From Actinomyces viscosus (GTDB lineage: Bacteria > Actinomycetota > Actinomycetes > Actinomycetales > Actinomycetaceae): a DNA stretch of 64,000 bases. Positions within the stretch are counted from its first letter, which is position 1. The number at the start of each line of letters is the position of its first letter. Shown here piece after piece: positions 37,962-46,250 of the stretch. The position numbers and the translations under genes were made by a program. The DNA lies in contig NZ_LR134477.1 in NCBI RefSeq assembly GCF_900637975.1, positions 1,860,001 to 1,924,000 of the forward strand, given 5' to 3'. The notes beneath the pieces were generated by a model that searched no databases, had not been told where the DNA came from, and saw only the letters and a list, made by a program, of their open reading frames with translations.

Positions 37962-39211
37962 GCCGGGTGGCGAGCCGGGCGCCCGAGGAGGTCGCGTGGA
38001 GGGTGCCCGGGCGCGTCGAGGTCCTGGGCAAGCACACCGACTACGCCGGCGGCTCGGTCCTGGTCGGCGCCGTCGACCGGGCGATCACGGCGCGAGCACG
38101 GCGCACCCAGGGGCCGCCGTCGTCCCTGACCGTGACCACTGACGGCGGCGATCCCGTCACCCTGTTCGCCGGGGTGGACCCCGGCCTGGAGCCGGGTCAC
38201 TGGGGCCACTACCTTCAGACGGTGCTGGACCGTCTCACCCTCAACTTCGGGGCCTCCGCCGCGGCCCACCTGTCCATCTCCTCGGACCTGCCGCCGGCCT
38301 CCGGGATGAGCTCGTCCTCCGCGCTCGTGTGCGCCACCGCCCTGGCCCTGGCCGACCTCAACGGGTGGAGCCAGGAGCCCCGGTGGATCGAGGCGATGCC
38401 CGACCGGCTGTCCCTGGCCGGCTACCTGGCCGCCGTGGAGGGCGGACGGGCCTGGCACGACCTGCCAGGGACCACGGGGGTGGGCACCCGCGGCGGGAGC
38501 GAGGACCACACCGGCATGCTGTGCGGGGCCCAGGACCGGCTGCTCCTGGCCGGATTCGACCCGATGCGCATCATGCGGACCGTCTCCTTCCCCTCCCAGT
38601 GGGCGCTCGTCATCGGGGTGAGCGGGGTTCTGGCGCACAAGACCGGCGCGGCCCTGGAGGACTACAACCGCGGGCCGGCAACCGTCCAGTCGGTGCTGGC
38701 CAGGTGGAACGAGGCCACTGGGCGCTCCGACGCCTCGCTGGCCGGCGCGGTCAGGCACCTGGTCGGGGACGCCGACGGCGAGCAGGCGGCCGGCGATCCT
38801 GCCCTGAAGGAGCTGCTGAGCCTGTGCGAGCCCGGCTACGAGCGGGAGAGGATCGAGCAGTTCCTCATCGAGTCCCTCGTGCTGGTGCCGGCCGGCGCTC
38901 GGCTGATCGCCGCGGCCGACCCCGGCGTGGGCGAGGTTCTGGAGCGCTCCCAGGAGCTGGCCGACCGGGGTCTGCGCAACCAGGTGCCGCAGACCCGGCT
39001 CATGGTGTCGCTGGCCCGTGAGGTGGGCGCCATCGGCGCCTCCTCATTCGGTGCCGGGTGGGGCGGGTCGGTGTACGCCCTGGTTCCGGCCGACCATGCC
39101 GAGGACTTCGCCGCCCAGTGGCTTGAGGCCTACCGGGACCGTGAGGGCCTGGCCGAGCGCGCCGCGACGATCGTGACCAGGCCGGGTCCGGGGGCCCGCC
39201 GGCTGCTCTGA
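37958..39211 (+). CDS. GHMP kinase, galactokinase-like
   Basis: The 417-residue protein starts at GTG 37958, overlapping the previous stop by 4 bp. It has the galactokinase-like signature GRVEVLGKHTDYAGG, with Lys where galactokinases have Glu, the ATP-binding LPPASGMSSSSAL and motif 3 FGAGWGGSVYALV. In the bifidobacterial pathway the N-acetylhexosamine is phosphorylated by an unrelated kinase (NahK). Here this GHMP kinase may serve that step or phosphorylate free galactose. It ends the operon and converges on arcA with about 45 bp between. Confidence 0.82.
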   Translation: MSRVASRAPEEVAWRVPGRVEVLGKHTDYAGGSVLVGAVDRAITARARRTQGPPSSLTVTTDGGDPVTLFAGVDPGLEPGHWGHYLQTVLDRLTLNFGASAAAHLSISSDLPPASGMSSSSALVCATALALADLNGWSQEPRWIEAMPDRLSLAGYLAAVEGGRAWHDLPGTTGVGTRGGSEDHTGMLCGAQDRLLLAGFDPMRIMRTVSFPSQWALVIGVSGVLAHKTGAALEDYNRGPATVQSVLARWNEATGRSDASLAGAVRHLVGDADGEQAAGDPALKELLSLCEPGYERERIEQFLIESLVLVPAGARLIAAADPGVGEVLERSQELADRGLRNQVPQTRLMVSLAREVGAIGASSFGAGWGGSVYALVPADHAEDFAAQWLEAYRDREGLAERAATIVTRPGPGARRLL

Positions 39212-39257
39212 CCGGCGGCCGTGCTCACCCGGCGATCACACGGCGCCCACCCGGCGC

Positions 39258-40625
39258 TCACACGGCGTCGCGGGTGACAGGGCAGGTCATGCAGTGCGAG
39301 CCGCCGCGGCCGCGCACCAGCTCGACGCCGGGGGTCTCGACGACCTCGATGCCGGCCTTGCGCAGGGCGTCGTTGGCGCACTGGTTGTGGGCGTAGCCGA
39401 TGACGCGCCCGGGTGCCAGGGCGACGACGTTGCAGGAGTCGCGGGCGAGCTCTCGCAGGGCCTCGGCCTCGTCGGAGGCGCCGGGGCTGATGACGCGGAA
39501 GGAGTCGATGCCGGCGGCGCGGGCGAGGACCGCGTCCATCTCGGAGCCGTCGTGGACCGTCACCTTGAGGGCCCGGCCGGCCGGTCCGGGCTCGATCTCC
39601 ACCGTGGTGACCTCGGTGAAGCCGGGGAAGCGCAGGTAGGTGTCGGGGCTGACCTTCGTCATGAGGGTGTCCAGGTGCATGACGGCCTCGAGCTGGGTGT
39701 AGAAGGCGGCGTCAGGCATGTGGACGCCGATGACCCTGTCCGCCACCTCGGCCTCGAAGAGCTGGGAGGCCAGGCGCTCCACGCCGGCGGCGGTGGAGCG
39801 GTGCGTGAGTCCCATGACGAGGGTGCGGTTCCCCAGGATCTGGAAGTCGCCGCCCTCAATGGTGGAGGCGGCCGACACCCGGCCCTGCTCGCGCCACAGA
39901 CGAGTGGCCGGGGCGGCAGCGCCGGACGCTCCGTCAACGGCTGCGTCGCCCAGCTCGGCCAGGCGGGGCGCGAAGGCGGGGTGGTAGCGGTAGACGGCCT
40001 CATAGCCGACGGCCTCGCGCCGACGCGGCTCCAGGGCCATGGAGTTGACGGACACCCCGCCGTAGAGCCAGGCGGAGGTGTCGCGGGTGAAGAGCAGGTT
40101 GGGCAGGGGGGTGACGACGAACTGCCCCTCCAGGGTGGACAGGTAGGTGGAGGAGAAGAGGTCTCGCCCGTCGGCCTGGCTGAGGCGCTCGCGCAGCTCG
40201 GCGCGGGTGATGCCGGCCAGGAGCACCTCGGCGAGCTCGGCGTCGGGAAGGGACTGGAAGTAGTCGATGAGCAGCTCGGAGGCGGAGACGCCGACGACGT
40301 CGGGACCGACGGCCTCATCCAGTACCAGGTCGCGGGCCTCGGGCACGGCGAGCACCTCGGTGAACAGCTCGCGGAAGTCGTGGACGACGACGCCCTCGGA
40401 GCGCAGGATCGCGGTGAAGGCGTCGTGCTCGGCCTGCGCCCGAGGGATGTTGAGGGCGTCGTCGAAGAGCAGGGAGTCGGCGTTGATGGGGGTCAGGCGG
40501 GCGATCTCCCCACCGGGGCGGTGGACGATCACCTCGCGCAGGGCGCCGGTCTCGGAGTCGACTCGCCCCCCGCCGTCGGCTACGGGGATGAAGGGGCGGC
40601 TGGCAGTCTCACCGGTCTGCGTCAT
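39258..40625 (-). CDS. arcA: Arginine deiminase
   Basis: This enzyme hydrolyses arginine to citrulline and ammonia, giving ATP and acid resistance when combined with ornithine carbamoyltransferase and carbamate kinase. The 455 residues include LFTRDTSAW, STIEGGDFQILG, HLDTLMTKV and the catalytic Cys near the end in GGSHCMTCPVTRD. Most family members are about 400-415 residues; an insertion around residues 210-230 (Ala/Gly-rich, DAAVDGASGAAAP) explains the excess. ATG 40625 is chosen; GTG 40631 is an alternative. No arcB or arcC is adjacent. An OTC gene lies at 14873. Confidence 0.93.
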   Translation of the reverse strand: MTQTGETASRPFIPVADGGGRVDSETGALREVIVHRPGGEIARLTPINADSLLFDDALNIPRAQAEHDAFTAILRSEGVVVHDFRELFTEVLAVPEARDLVLDEAVGPDVVGVSASELLIDYFQSLPDAELAEVLLAGITRAELRERLSQADGRDLFSSTYLSTLEGQFVVTPLPNLLFTRDTSAWLYGGVSVNSMALEPRRREAVGYEAVYRYHPAFAPRLAELGDAAVDGASGAAAPATRLWREQGRVSAASTIEGGDFQILGNRTLVMGLTHRSTAAGVERLASQLFEAEVADRVIGVHMPDAAFYTQLEAVMHLDTLMTKVSPDTYLRFPGFTEVTTVEIEPGPAGRALKVTVHDGSEMDAVLARAAGIDSFRVISPGASDEAEALRELARDSCNVVALAPGRVIGYAHNQCANDALRKAGIEVVETPGVELVRGRGGSHCMTCPVTRDAV

Positions 40626-40758
40626 GGTCACAGGGTAGCGGGAGGCGGAGGAGGCGACCTGCGCGTGTCCCGCGCAGGCGACTGGGAGAGCGGAGACCAG
40701 CTCCGTCCCGACGCCTTTTGTTGAGCAGCGAATCAGTTGGGGAGCCGAAGATACGCAG

Positions 40759-40786
40759 TTGTCACAAACCGCAAGAATGGTAGGAT
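40759..40786 (+). promoter_or_regulatory. Predicted sigma70-type promoter for the small secreted peptide
   Basis: TTGTCA at 40759-40764 and TAGGAT at 40781-40786 are separated by 16 bp, about 40 bp before the peptide start codon at 40828. The AT content rises here relative to the arcA side. Confidence 0.5.
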
Positions 40787-40827
40787 GAATTGCCTTTATC
40801 ACCTCCCCCGAGTCAGGAGTTCCCCTC

Positions 40828-41022
40828 ATGAAAACCGTTGCTCGCTTGTCCCTTGTCGCCCTCCTCCTGGCGGGCTTCGCGACTCCCGCAAGTGCCGCAC
40901 CAACCGGCGCCCCCGCAAGACAGGACGATTCGGTGAGCGCTTTTGGACAACCCATCCGTGATTGGTGCATCTTCCCTCCTTCCCCCTGGTGCGACAGAAA
41001 AATGAGCCGTTGGTTTGACTAA
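40828..41022 (+). CDS. Small secreted two-cysteine peptide
   Basis: The 64-residue product starts at ATG 40828 behind CAGGAG. Residues 1-24 form a standard Sec signal (KTVARLSLVALLLAGFA, cleavage likely after ASA). The predicted mature peptide is about 40 residues and ends with RDWCIFPPSPWC followed by a short basic and aromatic tail. The two cysteines at 47 and 54 could form a small disulfide loop. It has its own promoter and terminator and lies just upstream of a two-component system, suggesting a signal peptide, stress-induced peptide or bacteriocin. No family is recognised. Confidence 0.65.
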   Translation: MKTVARLSLVALLLAGFATPASAAPTGAPARQDDSVSAFGQPIRDWCIFPPSPWCDRKMSRWFD

Positions 41023-41032
41023 GTAAGTCCCA

Positions 41033-41077
41033 TCTCGACCACCCCTAGGTTCAACCTAGGGGTGGCGAGATTCTTCT
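41033..41077 (+). terminator. Strong intrinsic terminator after the small peptide
   Basis: The stem CCACCCCTAGG / CCTAGGGGTGG with a TTCAA loop is perfect. It is extended by TCTCG / CGAGA with one bulged A, and ends in TTCTTCTCAT. It begins 11 bp after the peptide stop. Confidence 0.85.
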
Positions 41078-41187
41078 CATACAGAATACACGAGGAGGCA
41101 TTCATAAACACAGCGACCACCTACACTTTCACAGTCAGTCTCCTATAAAATTAAGCCTCACAGAGACGAAATCGCTATCAAGGGTTA

Positions 41188-42399
41188 ATGCGTAACGACA
41201 GTTTGCCCTCAGTGTTCTGGGTGCGGTTTAGCAGGTTTTTACCGCACCTGAGACGAACCGTACTTCTGCTAACCATCACGCCCATCATTCTTCTAGACGT
41301 CTCCACATACTTTACCTACAAAGCCAACCTGAACTTACCCATATTTTGGGAAGCACTCCAGATACTTTCTTTCATTCCATATGTCTACGCAAAAGATCGG
41401 CGCATTGGAGTATTCACATTCTCCATTGTGCTAGTTGCATTTTTCTCCGCACCAGGAGTACGTCCAGTTTGGGCCTGGACTCTCGTTTATGTTATCATCG
41501 CCGACCTTCTGGCAGCACGCGAACACAGACTGACTCTCATCCAAATATCGACATTTATTTTCGCTCAGCTCATCTCAGGAATTCCGTTCCTTCCAGCAGT
41601 ATTCTGGACAGTTATCTGGGGAGGATTCTGCGCATCTGTCGGCTCTCTCATCCGTAACACAAAAGAACGCTTCGAGGAGATGCAGCAGGAGGCGGAGCGC
41701 TCCAAGGAGATCACCGCCGAGCTCATTCAGCAGCTGCGCCGCGACATCGCCGACAGCCTCCACGACGACCTGGCCGCGGACCTCACCCGCATGCTCATCA
41801 TCTCCCGCTCCATCAGACTCCCGATTGGTGATGACCGCGATCACATGCTCGACCTGCAGGACCGCACCCAGCAGGCCCTCGCCCACCTGCGCCTGCTCAT
41901 CCACAACCTCGCCGTCTCCCAGGGGCCGCCCAAGGAAGAGCCCACCCTCCGGGAGATCGTGGACTCCAGCATCTCCACGCTGGCTCAGCGCGAGATCGTC
42001 CTGGACGCCGATCTGGACGGGATCGAGGAGATTCCGGCGCTGCACCGCTCCGAGCCCGGTCGGCTCCTGGTCGCCTTCATTCGTGAGAACACCCTCAACG
42101 CCCTGAAGTACAACTCCCCGCACGATCTGGTCTCCCTGTTCGTGGAGCTGGAGCAGGACACCCTCTTCATCAGCTGCAGCTCGCCCTGGCGGGAGCAGAA
42201 GGTCCCCGAGGAGATGAGCGGAGGATACGGTTTATGGGCGCTCCAGGACCGGTTCGAAAACGCCGGAGGATCTCTCAGCTCCAACCGTATCGGGACCTCC
42301 TGGACCGTTCTCGCCAGCCTGCCCTGGAACGAGATCGCCACACCAGCCACTAATGCACGATCCCTCATATCACCGCCGGACGGAGCCGCTTATGCCTAG
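41188..42399 (+). CDS. NarL-type sensor histidine kinase
   Basis: The 403-residue protein has five or six hydrophobic segments in residues 20-155. A coiled linker follows, then a HisKA_3 dimerisation region with the phosphorylated His192 in ADSLHDDLAADL. The HATPase domain has an N-box-like ENTLNALKYNS and GGYGLWALQDRF. The membrane part has AT-rich codon use, while the kinase core is GC-rich. It overlaps the response regulator start by 8 bp and lies 166 bp after the secreted peptide, whose product is a possible ligand. Confidence 0.88.
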   Translation: MRNDSLPSVFWVRFSRFLPHLRRTVLLLTITPIILLDVSTYFTYKANLNLPIFWEALQILSFIPYVYAKDRRIGVFTFSIVLVAFFSAPGVRPVWAWTLVYVIIADLLAAREHRLTLIQISTFIFAQLISGIPFLPAVFWTVIWGGFCASVGSLIRNTKERFEEMQQEAERSKEITAELIQQLRRDIADSLHDDLAADLTRMLIISRSIRLPIGDDRDHMLDLQDRTQQALAHLRLLIHNLAVSQGPPKEEPTLREIVDSSISTLAQREIVLDADLDGIEEIPALHRSEPGRLLVAFIRENTLNALKYNSPHDLVSLFVELEQDTLFISCSSPWREQKVPEEMSGGYGLWALQDRFENAGGSLSSNRIGTSWTVLASLPWNEIATPATNARSLISPPDGAAYA

Positions 42400-43063
42400 C
42401 CACACCCTGCGTTCCCTACGAGTCCTCATCGTTGATGACGACCCGCTTATCCGCACCACTTTCGCCGAGCAGCTCGACACGCAGCGGGCCATTACCGTCG
42501 TCGCCGCCGCCTCCGGCGGCAGGCAGGCCATCAGCCTCCTCATGACCGGGCAGCAGCCGGTCGACGTCGTCCTCCTGGACAGCGACATGCCGGACATGGA
42601 CGGGGCCCGGACCGCCAGGGAGATCTACCAGCGCTTCCCCAAGATGCCCATCGTCATGTTCACGGTCTTCAGCCGTGACGAGATGCTGGCCGACGCCCTG
42701 GCCGAGGGCGTCAACGGGTTCATCACCAAGGACGAGAGCACGGAGAACGTTGCCGCTGCGCTTCTGCGCGCCAGCCGTGGCGAGCCCGTCATGTCCTCGC
42801 GCCCCACGGAGATGCTCGTCAGCGCCTACCAGTCCGAGCAGCGCCGCGCCACTGCCGAGGCCCGCATGCAGCAGCTGGTCAGCGACCTCCCGCCCCGGCT
42901 CCAGGACGTCTACACCTGCCTCCTGGAGGGCCTGACCAACCGGCGCATCGCCCGCAGACTCGGCATCTCGGAGAACACCGTGCGAATCTACGTCTCCGAA
43001 GTCCTCCACCGCCTCGGCCACACCTCGCGCACCGAGCTCATCGCCGCAGCCCTGGGGAACTGA
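42392..43063 (+). CDS. NarL/LuxR-type response regulator
   Basis: The 223-residue protein has a receiver domain with acidic pair VDDDP, phosphoacceptor Asp63 (VVLLDSDMP), Thr in MFTVFS and Lys in ITKDES. A C-terminal LuxR-type helix-turn-helix contains LTNRRIARRLGISENTVRIY. ATG 42392 follows GACGGAGCC and overlaps the kinase stop; a longer frame opens at 42353. It forms a two-component pair with the preceding kinase. Confidence 0.9.
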   Translation: MPSHTLRSLRVLIVDDDPLIRTTFAEQLDTQRAITVVAAASGGRQAISLLMTGQQPVDVVLLDSDMPDMDGARTAREIYQRFPKMPIVMFTVFSRDEMLADALAEGVNGFITKDESTENVAAALLRASRGEPVMSSRPTEMLVSAYQSEQRRATAEARMQQLVSDLPPRLQDVYTCLLEGLTNRRIARRLGISENTVRIYVSEVLHRLGHTSRTELIAAALGN

Positions 43064-43134
43064 GAGGCCGCGCTGAACGGCATCCGGCACCGGGGCCCGG
43101 GGCCGAGAAGTCCCAGCAGCCCTACGCTGGAGCC

Positions 43135-44211
43135 ATGAACCCCACCCCCGCCCCGGCCCACCCGCTGCCGCGCCGCGTCTCGGAGATCTTCGACCCCGCC
43201 CGCTGGCGGGAGGTGCCCGGCTTCACCCACGCCCAGCCCGACGCCAAGACCACCGAGGCGCTTCAGGCGCAGGCCCTCACCGACGTCACCTACCACCGGG
43301 GCTGCCTCCGCAGCGAGGACGGCACCTGGCTGCAGGACCTGCCGGTGGTCCGGGTGGCCTTCAACCGCCCCGAGGTGCGCAACGCCTTCCGCCCCCGCAC
43401 CGTTGACGAGCTCTACCGGGTCCTGGACCACGCGCGCATGAGCGGCGACGTCGGCGCCGTCATCCTCACCGGCAACGGCCCCTCTCCGCGCGACGGCGGC
43501 TGGGCCTTCTCCTCCGGAGGCGACCAGCGCATCCGCGGCCGAGACGGATACCGCTACGAACGGGAGCATGAGCGAGGACAGGACCCCGGTGACGCCGATG
43601 GCTACAGCCACGAGGCCGATGTGGCCGCCGCGCAGGCCCGTCTCGACACCGCCCGGGCCGGGCGCCTCCACATCCTGGAGGTCCAGCGCCTCATCCGCAC
43701 CATGCCCAAGGTCGTCATTGCCGCAGTACCGGGCTGGGCGGCCGGCGGCGGGCACAGCCTCAACGTCGTCGCGGACCTGTCCCTGGCCTCGATCGAGCAC
43801 GCCCGCTTCAAGCAGACCGACGCCGACGTCGGCAGCTTCGACGCCGGCTACGGCTCCGCGCTCCTGGCCCGCCAGGTCGGCGACAAGCGCGCCCGCGAGA
43901 TCTTCTTCCTGGCCCGCACCTACGACGCCGTCACCGCCGAGCGCTGGGGGGTCGTCAACGAGGCGGTCCCCCACGCCGAGCTCGAGGAGCGGGCCCTGGA
44001 GTACGCGGCCACGGTGGCGAGCAAGTCCCCGCAGGCGATTCGCATGCTCAAGCTGGCCTTCAACCTGGCCGACGACGGTCTGGCCGGCCAGCAGGTCTTC
44101 GCCGGGGAGGCCACGCGCCTGGCCTACATGACCGACGAGGCCGTCGAAGGGCGCGACGCCTTCCTCCAGCGCCGCGCCCCCGACTGGTCGCCCTTCCCGT
44201 ACTACTTCTGA
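43135..44211 (+). CDS. menB: 1,4-Dihydroxy-2-naphthoyl-CoA synthase
   Basis: This crotonase-fold enzyme closes the naphthoate ring of o-succinylbenzoyl-CoA. The 358 residues include the MenB-specific VAFNRPEVRNAFRP, FSSGGDQRIRG, the oxyanion-hole AVPGWAAGGGHSL, the DVGSFDAGYGS loop and the C-terminal DWSPFPYYF. It is longer than the roughly 275-285 residues of short MenB proteins, owing to N-terminal and middle insertions, as in other actinobacterial forms. It stands alone, away from the other men genes. Confidence 0.94.
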   Translation: MNPTPAPAHPLPRRVSEIFDPARWREVPGFTHAQPDAKTTEALQAQALTDVTYHRGCLRSEDGTWLQDLPVVRVAFNRPEVRNAFRPRTVDELYRVLDHARMSGDVGAVILTGNGPSPRDGGWAFSSGGDQRIRGRDGYRYEREHERGQDPGDADGYSHEADVAAAQARLDTARAGRLHILEVQRLIRTMPKVVIAAVPGWAAGGGHSLNVVADLSLASIEHARFKQTDADVGSFDAGYGSALLARQVGDKRAREIFFLARTYDAVTAERWGVVNEAVPHAELEERALEYAATVASKSPQAIRMLKLAFNLADDGLAGQQVFAGEATRLAYMTDEAVEGRDAFLQRRAPDWSPFPYYF

Positions 44212-44221
44212 TCGCGATACG

Positions 44222-44416
44222 TCACCCTGTGACGTTTCGATAAGACCACCGGTAACCAATACTGCCGAGACCCGCCATCAACCATGGAACCGGGTTCTCC
44301 ACACCGGATGCGACGTCGAAATCCTGGATCAAGGTGAGTACCAAAACCGAGGGGACAAAGAGGGGAACAAAAGCTCCTAGCGCTTTTCGCAGAACGGAAG
44401 AAGAAAAGTTCGTCAT
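44222..44416 (-). CDS. Small membrane protein
   Basis: The 64-residue frame starts at ATG 44416 behind GGAGTGGGGG. It has two hydrophobic segments, FVPLFVPSVLVLTL and a C-terminal one around PWLMAGLGSIGY, with basic residues at the N-terminus. It converges on menB, whose stop is 10 bp away. No family is recognised. It could also be chance coding, although the ribosome site and hydropathy speak for a gene. Confidence 0.45.
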   Translation of the reverse strand: MTNFSSSVLRKALGAFVPLFVPSVLVLTLIQDFDVASGVENPVPWLMAGLGSIGYRWSYRNVTG

Positions 44417-44613
44417 TTCCCCCACTCCAGCATCCGCTATCGACCACCCCTCACGGCCCACCGACGCCGTCGCGGAGAACCGCGGCCGGACGGGCGGCTG
44501 CCCCACAGGAGCTGACGTCCGTCAGTGCCCAGGGCGGACTCCTGAGACCGATTTGATTGTTAATTACGTCACAACAATGGGTGTGTTTCGCTCCTGCTGC
44601 GCGCCACCGGCCA

Positions 44614-45564
44614 CTAGGCGGACTCGCCGGTGGGGCCGGTTGCGGGCTCGGGGACCGGCGAGCCGGTCGTCGCGCCGGAGCGGTCGGAGTCCTCACTCAC
44701 CCGCAGGGTGACCAGGGGCGGCGTCGTCGGCCGGGCCGATCCGCCCGCCGGCTCCAGGGTGATGACGATCTGCTGACCGGGCTCGGGCATGACATCGAGG
44801 AAGGAGAAGCCGGCGCCGTCCCGGGGGTCGTAGACGCCCAGCGAGGTCGTCCTGTCCCCCTCCCTGAGCCAGACCTGGAGGCTGCGGCCGCCGGCCGACT
44901 CCTTCATGGCGGCCGGCAGGGTCAGTGCGGTCATGCTCATGTCGCGCGACCAGGTGAGGGTCGCGACATGGCCGTCCGGCATCGTGTCGGTGACCCGCTG
45001 GACGTCCTGGGCCTGGTTGAGGTGGGCGTAGTGCTGGGTCGGTGCCATGGAGGTCGCCATGGAGTCCATCGCCTCATCGACCGCGCCCCGTGCGCTCCAG
45101 CGCCCCACGCCGACGCCGACGCCGAGTAGGACCACGGCCGCGGCCGCCCGCACCAGGCCGGTGTGCCAGGCGGAGCGGCGCCGGCGACGCGCATCGAGAG
45201 GGACGACGGCCGCCTCCGCGCCATCAGCCCCGTGCTCGGCGGCTGGGATCGCGGAGGAGCTCGCCGCAGAGTCGCTGCCGAACCCACCGGCGCCGTCGGC
45301 ACCGTCGGCCTGGGCCCGCGGCTCGCGCGCGATGACCTCCAGCAGGGCGGAGCGGATCTCGGCGGGTGGGGCCACGGGCCTCAGCGAGGCGCCGAGCAGG
45401 GCCGCCGTCTCGGTCGTCTCGGTATCGAGCGCCTCATCATCGAAGGCCTCGTCATCGACGGTGTCGACGTCGTCGGTGCCCTGGGCGCCGTCGAGGCCCA
45501 CGGCGCCCAGGGCACCGGCGGCACCGTTGACGGCGTCCTCGCGAGTGTTCTCGCGGTCGTTCAT
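44614..45564 (-). CDS. rskA: Anti-sigma-K factor
   Basis: The 316-residue protein has an acidic N-terminus and a zinc-free anti-sigma region (ETAALLGASLRPVAPPAEIR). A single membrane helix follows (LVRAAAAVVLLGVGVGVG), then an extracellular RskA domain with MTALTLPAAMKESAGG, LQVWLREG and GVYDPRDG. It should hold SigK at the membrane until proteolysis. The start overlaps the sigK stop by 4 bp (ATGA), the usual sigK-rskA coupling. Confidence 0.9.
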   Translation of the reverse strand: MNDRENTREDAVNGAAGALGAVGLDGAQGTDDVDTVDDEAFDDEALDTETTETAALLGASLRPVAPPAEIRSALLEVIAREPRAQADGADGAGGFGSDSAASSSAIPAAEHGADGAEAAVVPLDARRRRRSAWHTGLVRAAAAVVLLGVGVGVGRWSARGAVDEAMDSMATSMAPTQHYAHLNQAQDVQRVTDTMPDGHVATLTWSRDMSMTALTLPAAMKESAGGRSLQVWLREGDRTTSLGVYDPRDGAGFSFLDVMPEPGQQIVITLEPAGGSARPTTPPLVTLRVSEDSDRSGATTGSPVPEPATGPTGESA

Positions 45565-46112
45565 GACTGCCCCCTCATCTCTCGTCGTAACCGTGCCATT
45601 CCATCCCTGATGCGTGTCTTGACCGTTCCCAGCGGGGTGCCCGTGCGGCGGGCTATCTCCCGGTGGGTCAGGCCGGTGAAGTAGGCCAGCTCGATGGTGG
45701 AGCGGTAGGGCTCCCCCACGGCCTCAAGCGCCCGGTGCACCTGCTGGCCCACGAGCCTGTCCTCGACCTGCTGAACCGTCAGGTCGACGTCGGGCATGTA
45801 GTCGTGCCAGCGGCTCTCCCGGTCCCGGGAGGACTGGGAGGAGCGGACCCGGTCAATGGCCCGGCGCCTGGCCATGGTGACCAGCCAGGCCCGCGCGCTG
45901 CCCCGGGCCGGTGAGAAGGTGCCGGCTGTGCGCCACACCTCGAGGAAGACCTCCTGGAGGACCTCCTCGCTCTGGGCGCGGTCGACGACGATCTGCAGGA
46001 TCAGTGCGAACAGGCGAGAGGACCAGGCGTCGTAGAGGCGGGCGAAGGCGTCGGCGTCGCCGTCGGCGACCTGAGCGATCCACTCCGCCTCGGAGCTGCT
46101 CGTGCTTGTCAC
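45561..46112 (-). CDS. sigK: ECF RNA polymerase sigma factor SigK
   Basis: The sigma-2 region has FARLYDAWSSRLFALILQ, and the helix contacting the -10 element is near VWRTAGTFSPARGSARAWL. The sigma-4 region contains ELAYFTGLTHREIARRTGTP with LGTVKTRIRDG. GTG 46112 gives 183 residues, normal for SigK. The frame is open to 46223, but that part lacks conserved residues. It forms an operon with rskA, and dipZ lies just upstream. In mycobacteria SigK controls a dipZ-containing regulon. Confidence 0.9.
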   Translation of the reverse strand: MTSTSSSEAEWIAQVADGDADAFARLYDAWSSRLFALILQIVVDRAQSEEVLQEVFLEVWRTAGTFSPARGSARAWLVTMARRRAIDRVRSSQSSRDRESRWHDYMPDVDLTVQQVEDRLVGQQVHRALEAVGEPYRSTIELAYFTGLTHREIARRTGTPLGTVKTRIRDGMARLRREMRGQS

Positions 46113-46250
46113 AGGGGAATGGTAGGCGAGACCGACGGCGCAGACGGTGCGCGCCGTGGTGCGCGGTTCCAGCGTCGCCAGGCTCACCGCACCACCTCCT
46201 GAGCCCTCTGCCGGGAAGGGCACCGGGCCACTGACTGCGTCACCGCCGGG

